Positions 26,374 through 34,751 of a stretch of 64,000 bases of DNA are shown here, in pieces (within the stretch, counting starts at the first letter, position 1; every line of letters begins with the position of its first letter). The notes beneath the pieces were generated by a model. The model ran no database searches. It was not told the DNA's origin and worked only from the letters and a program-made list of their open reading frames with translations. Both the position numbers and the translations under genes were made by a program. The stretch is from an uncultured Prevotellamassilia sp. GTDB lineage: Bacteria > Bacteroidota > Bacteroidia > Bacteroidales > Bacteroidaceae. The stretch lies in contig CAKQOG010000011.1 in NCBI GenBank assembly GCA_934255485.1, positions 1-64,000 of the forward strand, given 5' to 3'.

Positions 26374-26735
26374 AAACACTACCTATTTTTTTCACAATAT
26401 GTATGTCAGCCCTTAGCATCTTGTTTTTGTCATGTGGCGAAGACCGTAGTGGCGAGCAGCCTTTTGCCCCAATCGTGCAAACGGGAACAGCAGAGCAAGT
26501 AGCCGACTCAGTGTTACTTACTGGGGCTGTCACAGCTTCACCCAATAGCCGTTTGTTGGAGTGTGGTTTTGAATATGGCAACGACACCTTGCGTACCAAG
26601 GTTGTGGCCGACACGCTAACCACCTTCTCTGCTTTTACTGACTCGCTTGGCAAGGGCAACTATTATGCAGTAGCTTATGCCCGTAATGGCGTTGGAACAG
26701 GACACGGCGACACCATTCACTTTAGCGTTAAATAA
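26370..26735 (+). CDS. Small lipoprotein with fibronectin-like domain
   Basis: A 121-residue protein with a type II signal peptide; the lipobox ends at Cys22 (LFLSCGED). The mature part is a single beta-rich module (SVLLTGAVTASPNSRLLECGFEYG, cut here into strands, and GNYYAVAYARNGVG), resembling the fibronectin/Ig-like modules of Bacteroidetes surface lipoproteins. The start codon overlaps the tilS stop by four bases. Its function is unknown and the link with tilS is probably only positional. Confidence 0.7.
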   Translation: MKTLPIFFTICMSALSILFLSCGEDRSGEQPFAPIVQTGTAEQVADSVLLTGAVTASPNSRLLECGFEYGNDTLRTKVVADTLTTFSAFTDSLGKGNYYAVAYARNGVGTGHGDTIHFSVK

Positions 26736-26754
26736 ATGGTGTATCTTTACAAAA

Positions 26755-26799
26755 TGCAGAGGGCATATACACAAACAGAATGTGTATATGCGCTCTGCA
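26755..26799. terminator. Strong hairpin after the tilS operon
   Basis: TGCAGAGGGCATATACACA (26755-26773) pairs with TGTGTATATGCGCTCTGCA (26781-26799), with one mismatch. No clear T run follows. It lies about 20 bases after the lipoprotein stop. Confidence 0.65.
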
Positions 26800-26818
26800 T
26801 TAATGCTATATTCAGCCT

Positions 26819-27016
26819 TTAACCCTCATCGTTAGTCCATTCAGGATTATCCCATCCTGAACGTTCGTTAGAGAGTTTATCCTCGCCACCAATATTGTCG
26901 AGGTCGAAAAGTGAGAAACCACCCAACTGTGCTGCATTGAGTATAGCGGGCAATGCAAGGAAAGCCTTACCACCTTTGTTAATAACGCGAGTTATAAATA
27001 CGATTATTACGCTTCT
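26819..27016 (-). pseudogene. C-terminal remnant of an unrecognised protein
   Basis: On the minus strand an open frame of about 65 codons without an ATG runs from just after a stop at 27017-27019 to TAA at 26819. The translated end has well-balanced, protein-like composition: segments KGGKAFLALPAILNAAQLGG, FSLFDLDNIGGEDKLS and WDNPEWTNDEG. The upstream part (VIIVFITRVIN) is AT-rich and probably not original, so the coding match seems to begin near NKGGKAF. I read it as the 3' end of a lost gene. A short genuine peptide is less likely because no start codon is present. Confidence 0.45.
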
Positions 27017-27050
27017 CTATTCTTATTTTCTCATCACTATATACGCAAAA

Positions 27051-27082
27051 AAGTCTCAACCCTTCACAAAGAGTTGAGACTT
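27051..27082. terminator. Terminator of the str operon
   Basis: AAGTCTCAAC (27051-27060) and GTTGAGACTT (27073-27082) form a perfect stem; on the minus strand it is followed by a T run. It lies about 40 bases beyond the rpsJ stop. Confidence 0.8.
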
Positions 27083-27120
27083 TAGTTTGATTTGTATCAA
27101 AAAAGCTGAGTAAGCAAGTA

Positions 27121-27426
27121 CTATACCTTGATTTCAACTTCAACACCACAAGGCAATTCAAGCTTCATCAATGCATCAACAGTCTTAGTAGTTGAGCTGT
27201 AGATGTCGATGAGACGCTTGTAAGTAGAAATCTCGAACTGCTCACGGCTCTTCTTATTAACGAAAGTTGAGCGGTTTACAGTGATGATACGCTTGCGTGT
27301 AGGAAGGGGGATAGGACCGCTAACAACGGCACCTGTAGCCTTCACATTCTTTACGATCTTCTCAGCTGACTTTTCAACGAGAGTGTGATCGTAGCTCTTG
27401 AGCTTGATACGAATTTTTTGACTCAT
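27121..27426 (-). CDS. rpsJ: 30S ribosomal protein S10
   Basis: A 101-residue ribosomal protein of the 30S head, also the NusE transcription antitermination factor. Typical stretches are [34 protein letters not shown] and [17 protein letters not shown]. It follows fusA by about 125 bases and here ends the transcript, since a terminator comes next. In many bacteria S10 begins the next ribosomal operon; in this window it is cut off from it. Confidence 0.97.
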   Translation of the reverse strand: MSQKIRIKLKSYDHTLVEKSAEKIVKNVKATGAVVSGPIPLPTRKRIITVNRSTFVNKKSREQFEISTYKRLIDIYSSTTKTVDALMKLELPCGVEVEIKV

Positions 27427-27552
27427 TTTATTTTTGTTTGTTTTGTTTATGAAACGCCTTGTAAGGCAACAGGATAAGAGTCATTCGTTATCCTGTTCCT
27501 TTTCAAGGCAAAAAGTAAGTTATTCTTAATCAGATTTGCTATTGCTCTCAGA

Positions 27553-29673
27553 TTACTTTACGAGGTCTACACGACCCTTAATTTCTTCGAGCACGGCACG
27601 TGCAATGCTTGAAGATACAGGAGCGTGGTGATCGTATTGCATAGAGCTTGATGCACGACCTGAAGTGATGGTACGGAGAGCTGTTACGTAACCGAACATC
27701 TCTGCCAATGGAACCATTGCCTTAACGACACGAGCACCGCTGCGGCTTGTTTCCATACCTTCAACTTGGCCACGACGCTTATTCAAGTCACCGATAACGT
27801 CACCCATGTTCTCCTCAGGAGTTACAACTTCGAGTTTCATGATAGGCTCCATCAATACAGGACCTGCTTGAGCGCAAGCGTTCTTATAAGCTTGGAGAGC
27901 TGCAATTTCGAATGACAATTGGTCTGAGTCCACTGGGTGGAAAGAACCATCGAGGAGCTCTACCTTGAGGCTATCCAATGGGAAGCCACCGAGCACACCG
28001 CTCTTCATTGCATTCTCAAAACCCTTTTGTACAGAAGGGATGAATTCCTTAGGAATGTTACCACCAGTTACCTTGTTGATAAACTGCAAGCCACCTTCCT
28101 TGAAGTCTTCGTCTACAGGACCAACGTTTACGATGATGTCTGCAAACTTACCACGACCACCTGACTGCTTCTTGTAAACCTCACGAAGATTAACTGTCTT
28201 AGTAATAGCTTCCTTGTAGTTTACTTGTGGTTTACCTTGGTTACATTCAACCTTGAATTCACGTTTCAAACGGTCGATAATGATATCCAAGTGAAGCTCA
28301 CCCATACCAGAGATGACAGTCTGACCAGTTTGTTCGTCAGTCTTTACAGTAAAGGTTGGGTCTTCTTCTGCCAACTTAGCAAGACCTTGTGATAGTTTGT
28401 CGAGGTCTTTCTGAGTCTTAGGTTCTACTGCGATACCAATTACTGGATCGGGGAAGTCCATAGATTCGAGTACGATTGGAGCATCCTCATCGCAGAGAGT
28501 ATCACCAGTGTGGATATCCTTAAAACCTACACCTGCACCAATATCACCAGCTGAGATAACTTCTACTGGGTTCTGGTGGTTTGAGTGCATTTGGAACAAA
28601 CGTGATACACGTTCCTTCTTGCGTGAACGAGTGTTGTAGATATATGAACCTGCTTCGATCTTACCAGAGTAAACACGGAAGAATGTCAAACGGCCTACAT
28701 AGGGGTCGGTTGCAATCTTAAATGCAAGAGCTGCAGTGTGTTCGTCTTCGCTTGGCTTGCGGTCTTCTTCTTCGCCTGTATCGGGGTTTGTACCTACGAT
28801 GTTAGGAGTATCGAGAGGAGAAGGAAGGAACATACATACGTAGTCAAGCAATGTTTGTACACCCTTGTTCTTGAATGAAGAACCTTGAGTCATAGGTACG
28901 ATATCCATTGCAAGTGTACCCTTACGGATAGCTGCAATGATTTCTTCTTCGGTGATTGAAGAAGGATCTTCGAAGAATTTCTCCATCAAAGCTTCGTCGC
29001 ACTCAGCAGCAGTTTCAACCATCTTGTCGTGCCACTCTTGTGCTTCGTCTTGAAGTTCAGCGGGGATATCATCGATTTCGTATTCAGCACCCATTGTTTC
29101 GTCGTGCCAGAAGATAGCCTTCATTTTGATAAGGTCTACGATACCTTTGAAGTTTTCTTCTGCACCAATAGGAATTGAAATTACACAAGGATGTGCACCT
29201 AAGATAGCCTTCATTTGGCGTACGACTTCAAAGAAGTCGGCACCTGAACGGTCCATCTTGTTTACGTAACCAATACGTGGTACGTTGTACTTGTCAGCTT
29301 GACGCCATACTGTTTCAGACTGTGGTTCTACACCACCTACTGCACAATATGTTGCCACAGCGCCATCGAGCACACGGAGTGAACGTTCAACCTCAGCGGT
29401 AAAGTCAACGTGTCCCGGAGTATCAATCAAGTTGATTTTGTAAATTTGGTTATTCCAGTGCCATTGGCAGGTTGTAGCTGCTGATGTAATGGTTATACCA
29501 CGCTCTTGTTCCTGAGCCATCCAGTCCATCGTTGCACCACCATCGTGAACCTCACCGATCTTGTGAGTTTTACCTGTATAGAACAGAATACGCTCAGAAG
29601 TAGTGGTCTTACCGGCATCGATGTGAGCCATGATACCGATGTTACGAGTCAAATGTAAATCGTGCTTTGCCAT
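27553..29673 (-). CDS. fusA: Elongation factor G
   Basis: A 706-residue translational GTPase that drives translocation of the ribosome. The P-loop is [12 protein letters not shown] near residue 17, followed by switch [10 protein letters not shown] and the NKMD specificity motif. Domains II-V follow at normal length, with the C-terminal [13 protein letters not shown] and the domain V stretch [19 protein letters not shown]. Its place between rpsG and rpsJ in a str operon supports housekeeping EF-G rather than a tetracycline-protection relative. Confidence 0.97.
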   Translation of the reverse strand: MAKHDLHLTRNIGIMAHIDAGKTTTSERILFYTGKTHKIGEVHDGGATMDWMAQEQERGITITSAATTCQWHWNNQIYKINLIDTPGHVDFTAEVERSLRVLDGAVATYCAVGGVEPQSETVWRQADKYNVPRIGYVNKMDRSGADFFEVVRQMKAILGAHPCVISIPIGAEENFKGIVDLIKMKAIFWHDETMGAEYEIDDIPAELQDEAQEWHDKMVETAAECDEALMEKFFEDPSSITEEEIIAAIRKGTLAMDIVPMTQGSSFKNKGVQTLLDYVCMFLPSPLDTPNIVGTNPDTGEEEDRKPSEDEHTAALAFKIATDPYVGRLTFFRVYSGKIEAGSYIYNTRSRKKERVSRLFQMHSNHQNPVEVISAGDIGAGVGFKDIHTGDTLCDEDAPIVLESMDFPDPVIGIAVEPKTQKDLDKLSQGLAKLAEEDPTFTVKTDEQTGQTVISGMGELHLDIIIDRLKREFKVECNQGKPQVNYKEAITKTVNLREVYKKQSGGRGKFADIIVNVGPVDEDFKEGGLQFINKVTGGNIPKEFIPSVQKGFENAMKSGVLGGFPLDSLKVELLDGSFHPVDSDQLSFEIAALQAYKNACAQAGPVLMEPIMKLEVVTPEENMGDVIGDLNKRRGQVEGMETSRSGARVVKAMVPLAEMFGYVTALRTITSGRASSSMQYDHHAPVSSSIARAVLEEIKGRVDLVK

Positions 29674-29699
29674 CGTTTAATGTATACTCAATGTTAAAT

Positions 29700-30176
29700 T
29701 TAGAATCTGAAGTGAGCGAATGCACGGTTAGCCTCAGCCATACGATGCATATCTTCTTTACGCTTGAATGCGCCACCTTGTTCGTTGTAAGCGTCCATAA
29801 TCTCTGCAGCGAGTTTGTCTGCCATAGTCTTACCGCCGCGCTTACGAGCGAAAGCAATCATGTTCTTCATTGAAACAGACTCCTTACGATCGGGACGGAT
29901 TTCTGTAGGAACTTGGAATGTTGCACCACCGATACGACGGCTCTTAACCTCTACTTGAGGAGTGATCTTATCGAGGGCTGCCTTCCAAATTTCGAGTGCG
30001 CTCTTTTCTTGATCTTTCATCTTTTCACCTACAATGTTCAATGCGTTGTAGAAGATTTCGTATGAGATAGTTTTCTTACCATCATACATCAAGTGGTTTA
30101 CGAACTTTGAAACTTTTTGGTCGCCGAACACGGGATCTGGAAGAATCACGCGCTTCTTTGGTTTTGCCTTTCTCAT
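29700..30176 (-). CDS. rpsG: 30S ribosomal protein S7
   Basis: A 158-residue primary 16S rRNA-binding protein of the 30S head. Recognisable parts are [34 protein letters not shown] and [16 protein letters not shown]. The gap to fusA is 26 bases. The gap to rpsL upstream is unusually long at 360 bases and contains a strong hairpin. Confidence 0.97.
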   Translation of the reverse strand: MRKAKPKKRVILPDPVFGDQKVSKFVNHLMYDGKKTISYEIFYNALNIVGEKMKDQEKSALEIWKAALDKITPQVEVKSRRIGGATFQVPTEIRPDRKESVSMKNMIAFARKRGGKTMADKLAAEIMDAYNEQGGAFKRKEDMHRMAEANRAFAHFRF

Positions 30177-30536
30177 TGTGAGTTAAAATGGTTTTGTTAG
30201 GGCTGCATATGGGTTCTTCAATTCCTCATTTGGATATTTACTCAACCTCTGCAAACCAATTTATTAAATAAAATATTGATTATTATTAGCACTCTTCTTT
30301 GGGGGAGAATGCTGTTATCTTTTCTGTATTTACAGAAATGTTTTAGGGGAGCAAGTGTATCAAAATCAATAACTAAATGTTCATCTTCAACACTTTATCA
30401 ACAAAAGCTAAAGCACAGCATCGACAAATACGATGCACGTTTTGGCTTAATTTATTTCTTCCCCAATATTTCATTGGATTTGCGTGTGTGATGTTTTTTA
30501 TAAGCTCATCACACACGCTTATCCATGAAATTGTTT
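30177..30536. other. Long rpsL-rpsG spacer
   Basis: 360 bases inside the str operon with no convincing gene. It carries the hairpin at 30482-30518. I found no clear TAnnTTTG promoter on the minus strand here. Confidence 0.55.
30482..30518 (-). terminator. Strong hairpin just after rpsL
   Basis: GCGTGTGTGATG (30482-30493) pairs perfectly with CATCACACACGC (30507-30518). On the minus strand no T run follows, so it may be an RNA-processing, partial-termination or protein-binding structure rather than a full terminator. Confidence 0.55.
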
Positions 30537-30920
30537 TTACTTCTTAGCGGCCTTTGGACGCTTAGCACCGTACTTAGAACGACGTTGAGTACGGTTTGCT
30601 ACACCAGCTGTATCGAGTGTACCGCGAACGATGTGGTAACGTACACCAGGAAGGTCCTTAACACGACCGCCACGTACCAATACGATGCTATGTTCTTGCA
30701 AGTTGTGGCCTTCTCCTGGGATGTAAGAGTTTACCTCCTTTGAGTTTGTCAAACGTACACGAGCTACCTTACGCATTGCTGAGTTAGGTTTCTTAGGTGT
30801 GGTGGTATACACACGCACACAAACGCCACGGCGCTGAGGACATGAATCGAGTGCAGGCGACTTACTTTTGTCTGCAGCTACGCTTCTGCCCTTTCTTACC
30901 AATTGTTGAATAGTAGGCAT
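30537..30920 (-). CDS. rpsL: 30S ribosomal protein S12
   Basis: A 127-residue decoding-centre protein. Conserved parts include [12 protein letters not shown], the loop [18 protein letters not shown] with the streptomycin-site lysine, and [19 protein letters not shown]. The residue after TTPK is lysine (K43-equivalent in context), the usual streptomycin-sensitive form. It is the first gene of the str operon, behind a consensus promoter. Confidence 0.97.
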   Translation of the reverse strand: MPTIQQLVRKGRSVAADKSKSPALDSCPQRRGVCVRVYTTTPKKPNSAMRKVARVRLTNSKEVNSYIPGEGHNLQEHSIVLVRGGRVKDLPGVRYHIVRGTLDTAGVANRTQRRSKYGAKRPKAAKK

Positions 30921-31003
30921 TGTCTTTTATTTTTATTATTATATATTGTTTTATTTTTTTCGGATATTTAGAGATGAATGATTACACTACACCATTCGGA
31001 CTG

Positions 31004-31034
31004 CAAAGTTACTAACTTTTATCGGAACCACAAA
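31004..31034 (-). promoter_or_regulatory. Promoter of the str operon
   Basis: Minus strand: TTTG, 19 bases, TAACTTTG, a full Bacteroidetes consensus. The expected leader before the rpsL start is about 75 bases. Confidence 0.75.
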
Positions 31035-31307
31035 TAAAAACTCCGTCTTATTGTACATGTTTTTTACGCTTTTCTGTTTCGTTGGCTTTCAGTAATCGGC
31101 ATAGAACTACTTCAAGACGCATTTACGGGCCAAAGGTTGTTTACATTGGTTTCTTTGTCTTCTGAAAGACTTACAAGGTATTGCAAAAACGATAGGCAAA
31201 CACCAATTGTGCACATTTTACAATCATACTTTTTAAGCTTAATGTAAGGGGGATGGATACATGTTATGGTTATTTTATTTACTGCTATGATTAGTTGTGA
31301 TATTGTG

Positions 31308-31338
31308 TTGGAAGATTTGCATAAAATAGCTAATTTTG
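31308..31338 (+). promoter_or_regulatory. Promoter of the 419-residue outer-membrane protein gene
   Basis: TTG (31308-31310), 20 bases, TAATTTTG (31331-31338). The start codon is 53 bases further on. Confidence 0.65.
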
Positions 31339-31390
31339 AAGTCCAAAAAAGTAACATTATCAACCCCTATTTGAAGTTCAAATATCAGAC

Positions 31391-32650
31391 ATGAATATTC
31401 GCCATACCATTGCCCTCTCAGTTCTTTTTGCGAGTCTTTGTGGTGCATCTCCGTGTGTTGCACAAGTAGACTCTTTGGTGTTTAATACCGAAGATGCACA
31501 CATTGCACCAACCGAAAAGAACGAACTTAGATTTAACTTACAAGCTCTGGCATTTTTTAAGGACAATGAGTTCAATAGCAAGGATGTGGTGAAGGGATAC
31601 ACGCTTCCGGGCATGTGGATTTCCCCAAGCATAAGCTATCAACCACTGCACAACTTGACGGTTGAAGTGGGGGCACACATGCTTCATTATTGGGGAGCAG
31701 ACCGCTATCCAACGACAAATATTGGCGACTTAACGCACAACAATGATGACAAAACTACCAAGGCTTTTCATTGCGTGCCGCTTTTTAGAGCCAACTTACA
31801 ACTATCCAACAAGGTGAACATCGTACTGGGTTCAATCTATGGCAAAGCCTTTCATCAACTCACCGAACCGCTCTATAACAGCGAAAGATGCCTAACAGCC
31901 GACCCCGAAACTGGGGTGCAACTGATATGGAATAACCATTGGTTACACTTTGACACATGGGTGGATTGGCAAAAATTTATTTATAAGAGAGACAATAAGC
32001 AGGAGGAATTTACCTACGGCTTGTCGGCTCGGTTACTTGCTAATCCCAAGACAAAAGCTACGCAAGTATACTTTCCGCTACAAGTATTGATGCACCACAT
32101 AGGGGGCGAAATCAACACCGAGGCGCAAGAACGAAGCATTAAAACATGGCTGAATGCAGCTACTGGTGTGGGCATAAACATACCACTTAACACGCGTATA
32201 CCGACAAGCATTAATAGCGAAGTAACCGCTCATTACTATAGCCAGCAAAAGGGCACTGCCCTACCCTATAAAAATGGTACAGGCATATTTGCTAAGGTGC
32301 AAGCCAAGGTATGGAACTTTTGTGCCACTGCAAGCTATTGGTATAGCAACAAGTTTATCAGCATTTATGGCAACCCATTATTCAATGCTATAGGCAACAC
32401 CGACGAGGTTAATTTGATGTCGAAACCCCGCATGTTTATACTACAAGCTGAGTATGCTCAGCAAATTGGACACGGCTTTTCGTGGGGAGTGAGCATTGCT
32501 TATGACATTCATAACCAAAAGAGCATTTACCACACCGAGACCTCAACTTGGGACAAAGGAAAAGCAACCTCCGACCTTGGCGCAGGGATATATTTAAGGC
32601 TCAACCCAAGTTTTTTGATAAAGAAATTCAAAACTGAACAAACACACTGA
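31391..32650 (+). CDS. Putative outer-membrane beta-barrel protein
   Basis: A 419-residue protein with a signal peptide ending near SPCVAQ. The rest has alternating aromatic and polar residues in strand-length stretches (LTVEVGAHMLHYWG, HFDTWVDWQKFIYK, WGVSIAYDIHNQ) and ends in IYLRLNPSFLIKKF, consistent with a beta-barrel. I do not recognise a named family. It stands alone with its own promoter. A porin-like or structural outer-membrane role is inferred from the strand pattern only. Confidence 0.65.
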   Translation: MNIRHTIALSVLFASLCGASPCVAQVDSLVFNTEDAHIAPTEKNELRFNLQALAFFKDNEFNSKDVVKGYTLPGMWISPSISYQPLHNLTVEVGAHMLHYWGADRYPTTNIGDLTHNNDDKTTKAFHCVPLFRANLQLSNKVNIVLGSIYGKAFHQLTEPLYNSERCLTADPETGVQLIWNNHWLHFDTWVDWQKFIYKRDNKQEEFTYGLSARLLANPKTKATQVYFPLQVLMHHIGGEINTEAQERSIKTWLNAATGVGINIPLNTRIPTSINSEVTAHYYSQQKGTALPYKNGTGIFAKVQAKVWNFCATASYWYSNKFISIYGNPLFNAIGNTDEVNLMSKPRMFILQAEYAQQIGHGFSWGVSIAYDIHNQKSIYHTETSTWDKGKATSDLGAGIYLRLNPSFLIKKFKTEQTH

Positions 32651-32791
32651 TAACAAGGATGCGCTGACTTACATCTGTAAGTTTCGATTTATATTCTTTT
32701 TTATTATTCCCTACTTAAAAGCTTTGGGAATAGCGCACATACTAAAAAGTTTTTATTAACTTCGCATAAAATTTCTACAACTATAAAAACA

Positions 32792-33040
32792 ATGAACACA
32801 AACAATACTAACAAAACACACGAGGGAATGGCACAAGGCATGTCTAACATCTACGATGAAGTAAACACATCGGTAGCCTCAGCCATCAAGCAAGATTTGG
32901 TAGCACATTTTGGTAAAGGCTTATACTATCACCTTAAGAATGGTGAAAAGCCCATCAATGCAGAGCAACAGGCTTTTATTGCCGAAACATTTGTAAAGCA
33001 TGGTGTTTCTACTCCACCCGTATACGATAAAGTGTTGTAA
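32792..33040 (+). CDS. Small conserved-looking hypothetical protein
   Basis: An 82-residue soluble protein with no signal peptide or membrane segment. Its composition is normal for coding DNA, and it ends before a terminator at 33071, which supports a real gene. It reads like a small helical protein (MSNIYDEVNTSVASAIKQDL, then GEKPINAEQQAFIAETFVKH). A TAACTTCG sequence 28 bases before the start is a possible -7 element. Function unknown. Confidence 0.6.
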   Translation: MNTNNTNKTHEGMAQGMSNIYDEVNTSVASAIKQDLVAHFGKGLYYHLKNGEKPINAEQQAFIAETFVKHGVSTPPVYDKVL

Positions 33041-33070
33041 AAGAATATATATAAATTCTATAGTAAGAAT

Positions 33071-33114
33071 GAGCAACGATTGCCTATTTAAAAGACAGTC
33101 GTTGCTCATTTTTC
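33071..33114 (+). terminator. Terminator of the 82-residue gene
   Basis: GAGCAACGA (33071-33079) pairs with TCGTTGCTC (33099-33107), followed by ATTTTT. Confidence 0.8.
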
Positions 33115-33134
33115 CTTGTATTAAAAGTGTTGTT

Positions 33135-34052
33135 TCACACCACCTTCTGGGGCTTGCGCTCATTTCTTTGAGCAAATAGTTCGTCGATAATACCATCTGC
33201 CAAGCCTATCACTGGCACATGAATATAGGCTGCATGAACAATGTGGGCTATGCGCAAAAATATCTCGGCAGCTGGTATGATAACATCGGCACGGTCGGCT
33301 TTAAGTGCAAAGCGTTCCATGCGTTGCTCTATGGTTAAGGGGCGCAATTGGTCGTAGATGGCTTGTACTGAGTAGATAGGCATACGCTGAAGTTCTTTGT
33401 CTTTAACAGCTGTCATGCGGTATATCTTGTTGATGTTTCCACCCGAACCTATGATGTTGATGTGGTCGGTGCTTGTCATCATTGCTTGCAAGTCGGCTTC
33501 AAGGCGTTGCCACTCTGTGGGTTTAACTTTTTCTGTAAGCAAACGCACAGTACCAATGTTGTACGACACAGAACTTTGCAGTTCACCATTCATCAGGAAA
33601 TTTATTTCGGTAGAACCACCACCCACATCTACATAGATATACGCCCCCGTTCGGTCGGCCATACATTCTATGTGATTGCTATACACGATATGCGCCTCTT
33701 CCTTGCCATCGATGATTTCGATATTCAAGCCTGTTTCCTTATATATCTTCTTAATCACATCAATTCCGTTGCTGGCATCTCGCATAGCAGATGTGGCGCA
33801 TGCACGATAATCGTACACATCATATATCTTCATGATTTGACGATAGGCCTTCATCAGTCGGCGCAACTTCTCGGCTTTTTTATCAGAAAGCGCACCATTC
33901 TTAAAGATGTCGAAACCTAAACGCAAAGGCACACGCATCAACTGCATTTTCTTGAATTTCTCCTTATCATCGGCATCGCTGTCAATACTCTTGATAAGCA
34001 AGCGAACGGCATTTGAACCTATATCGATAGCAGCATAATTTAGAGTTGGCAT
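33135..34052 (-). CDS. ppx: Exopolyphosphatase / guanosine pentaphosphatase family protein
   Basis: A 305-residue member of the Ppx/GppA family of the ASKHA fold, which removes terminal phosphate from polyphosphate or pppGpp. The first phosphate-binding motif is AIDIGSNAVRLLI (8-20), the second is IYVDVGGGSTEINFL, and the glycine motif GSGGNINKIY follows. It has only the two catalytic domains, as is usual for the short Bacteroidetes form. It begins 11 bases after the remains of ppk1, the normal ppk-ppx pairing, and is itself intact. Confidence 0.88.
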   Translation of the reverse strand: MPTLNYAAIDIGSNAVRLLIKSIDSDADDKEKFKKMQLMRVPLRLGFDIFKNGALSDKKAEKLRRLMKAYRQIMKIYDVYDYRACATSAMRDASNGIDVIKKIYKETGLNIEIIDGKEEAHIVYSNHIECMADRTGAYIYVDVGGGSTEINFLMNGELQSSVSYNIGTVRLLTEKVKPTEWQRLEADLQAMMTSTDHINIIGSGGNINKIYRMTAVKDKELQRMPIYSVQAIYDQLRPLTIEQRMERFALKADRADVIIPAAEIFLRIAHIVHAAYIHVPVIGLADGIIDELFAQRNERKPQKVV

Positions 34053-34063
34053 ATAGCAATATG

Positions 34064-34532
34064 TTATTCGGTTTTATAACTATTATAGATAGCCTCTTGC
34101 GAGCGGAAAGGTGTAGGTCCGTCGGTTTGCCACGGAAGGTTTGCCCCTGTGCCGTCTACCATACGCCCCTGCATGTTGTCTGACAAGGCATAATCTATCA
34201 CCTTTTTAAGGTCTTCTGTCACTTTGTGTATGGCATGCTCATACTCTTTGGCATAGCTTGCATTCAGTTTGTTGATAACCTTAAGCGTTTCTACAGCCTC
34301 TTGTCTGTCGTTTTTTGTTTCCTTATCATCGCATTCGGCTATGCGGTTGAGCAATGCCACACGCACACGAAAGAACTCATCAAGATTGTTTTGAGTATAT
34401 ACCTAAAAAGCCCAAACGTTCGAGCAATGGAACATTTTTTTTTTCGGCTTCTTGCAATATACGATAGTTAAAAAACATCCAACTTACATCGCGTGGAACA
34501 TACTCTTTATAGCTTTTTTCGCTCTTCTTCAT
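34064..34532 (-). pseudogene. ppk1: Polyphosphate kinase 1 pseudogene: frameshift and large internal deletion
   Basis: From an ATG at 34532 on the minus strand the frame reads YVPRDVSWMFFNYRILQEA and VPLLERLGFLGIYS, the N-terminal domain of Ppk1, then stops. One extra A in a run of four (34388-34391) breaks what would be GIYSNNLDEFFRVRV; the sequence continues in the shifted frame as RVALLNRIAE and VLKEI-like helices. After AIHKVTEDLKK it jumps straight to the C-terminal end of Ppk1 (VIDYALSDNMQGRMVDG, then FRSQEAIYNSYKTE). About 150 codons remain of a normal 690-720, so the ATP-binding and catalytic histidine regions are gone. This copy cannot encode an active kinase. Confidence 0.88.
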
Positions 34533-34751
34533 TGTCAATAGATTTTGCTTATTTTTCTATTGGCAAAAGTACAATGTTGGTATGTTAAAGATGTTACAGC
34601 CGCATTACAAAAGTGTGAAGGTAAAAGTTGTGGTTCTACACACTATAGGCAACGTAAGTTCTTTAATAATCAATCAAAATAAGCCACAAAGAGATGTAAT
34701 GAACACACTCTTTGCGGCTTAATTATGAGATTAAATCTACTTATGCACGCA

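Larger units (their letters stand above)
26736..27120. other. Intergenic region with a gene remnant and two hairpins
   Basis: 385 bases between convergent operons. It holds the hairpin at 26755-26799, a decayed leftward coding fragment at 26819-27016 and the rpsJ terminator at 27051-27082. Confidence 0.6.
30921..31390. other. Divergent spacer between rpsL and an outer-membrane protein gene
   Basis: 470 bases holding two divergent consensus promoters, 31004-31034 (minus) and 31308-31338 (plus). I see nothing coding between them; the short leftward open frame near 31112-31363 has AT-rich composition only. Confidence 0.6.

Noticed and set aside
31112..31363. 83-codon leftward frame upstream of the outer-membrane protein gene
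   Set aside because: AT-rich composition, overlaps the rightward promoter at 31308-31338 and has no domain.
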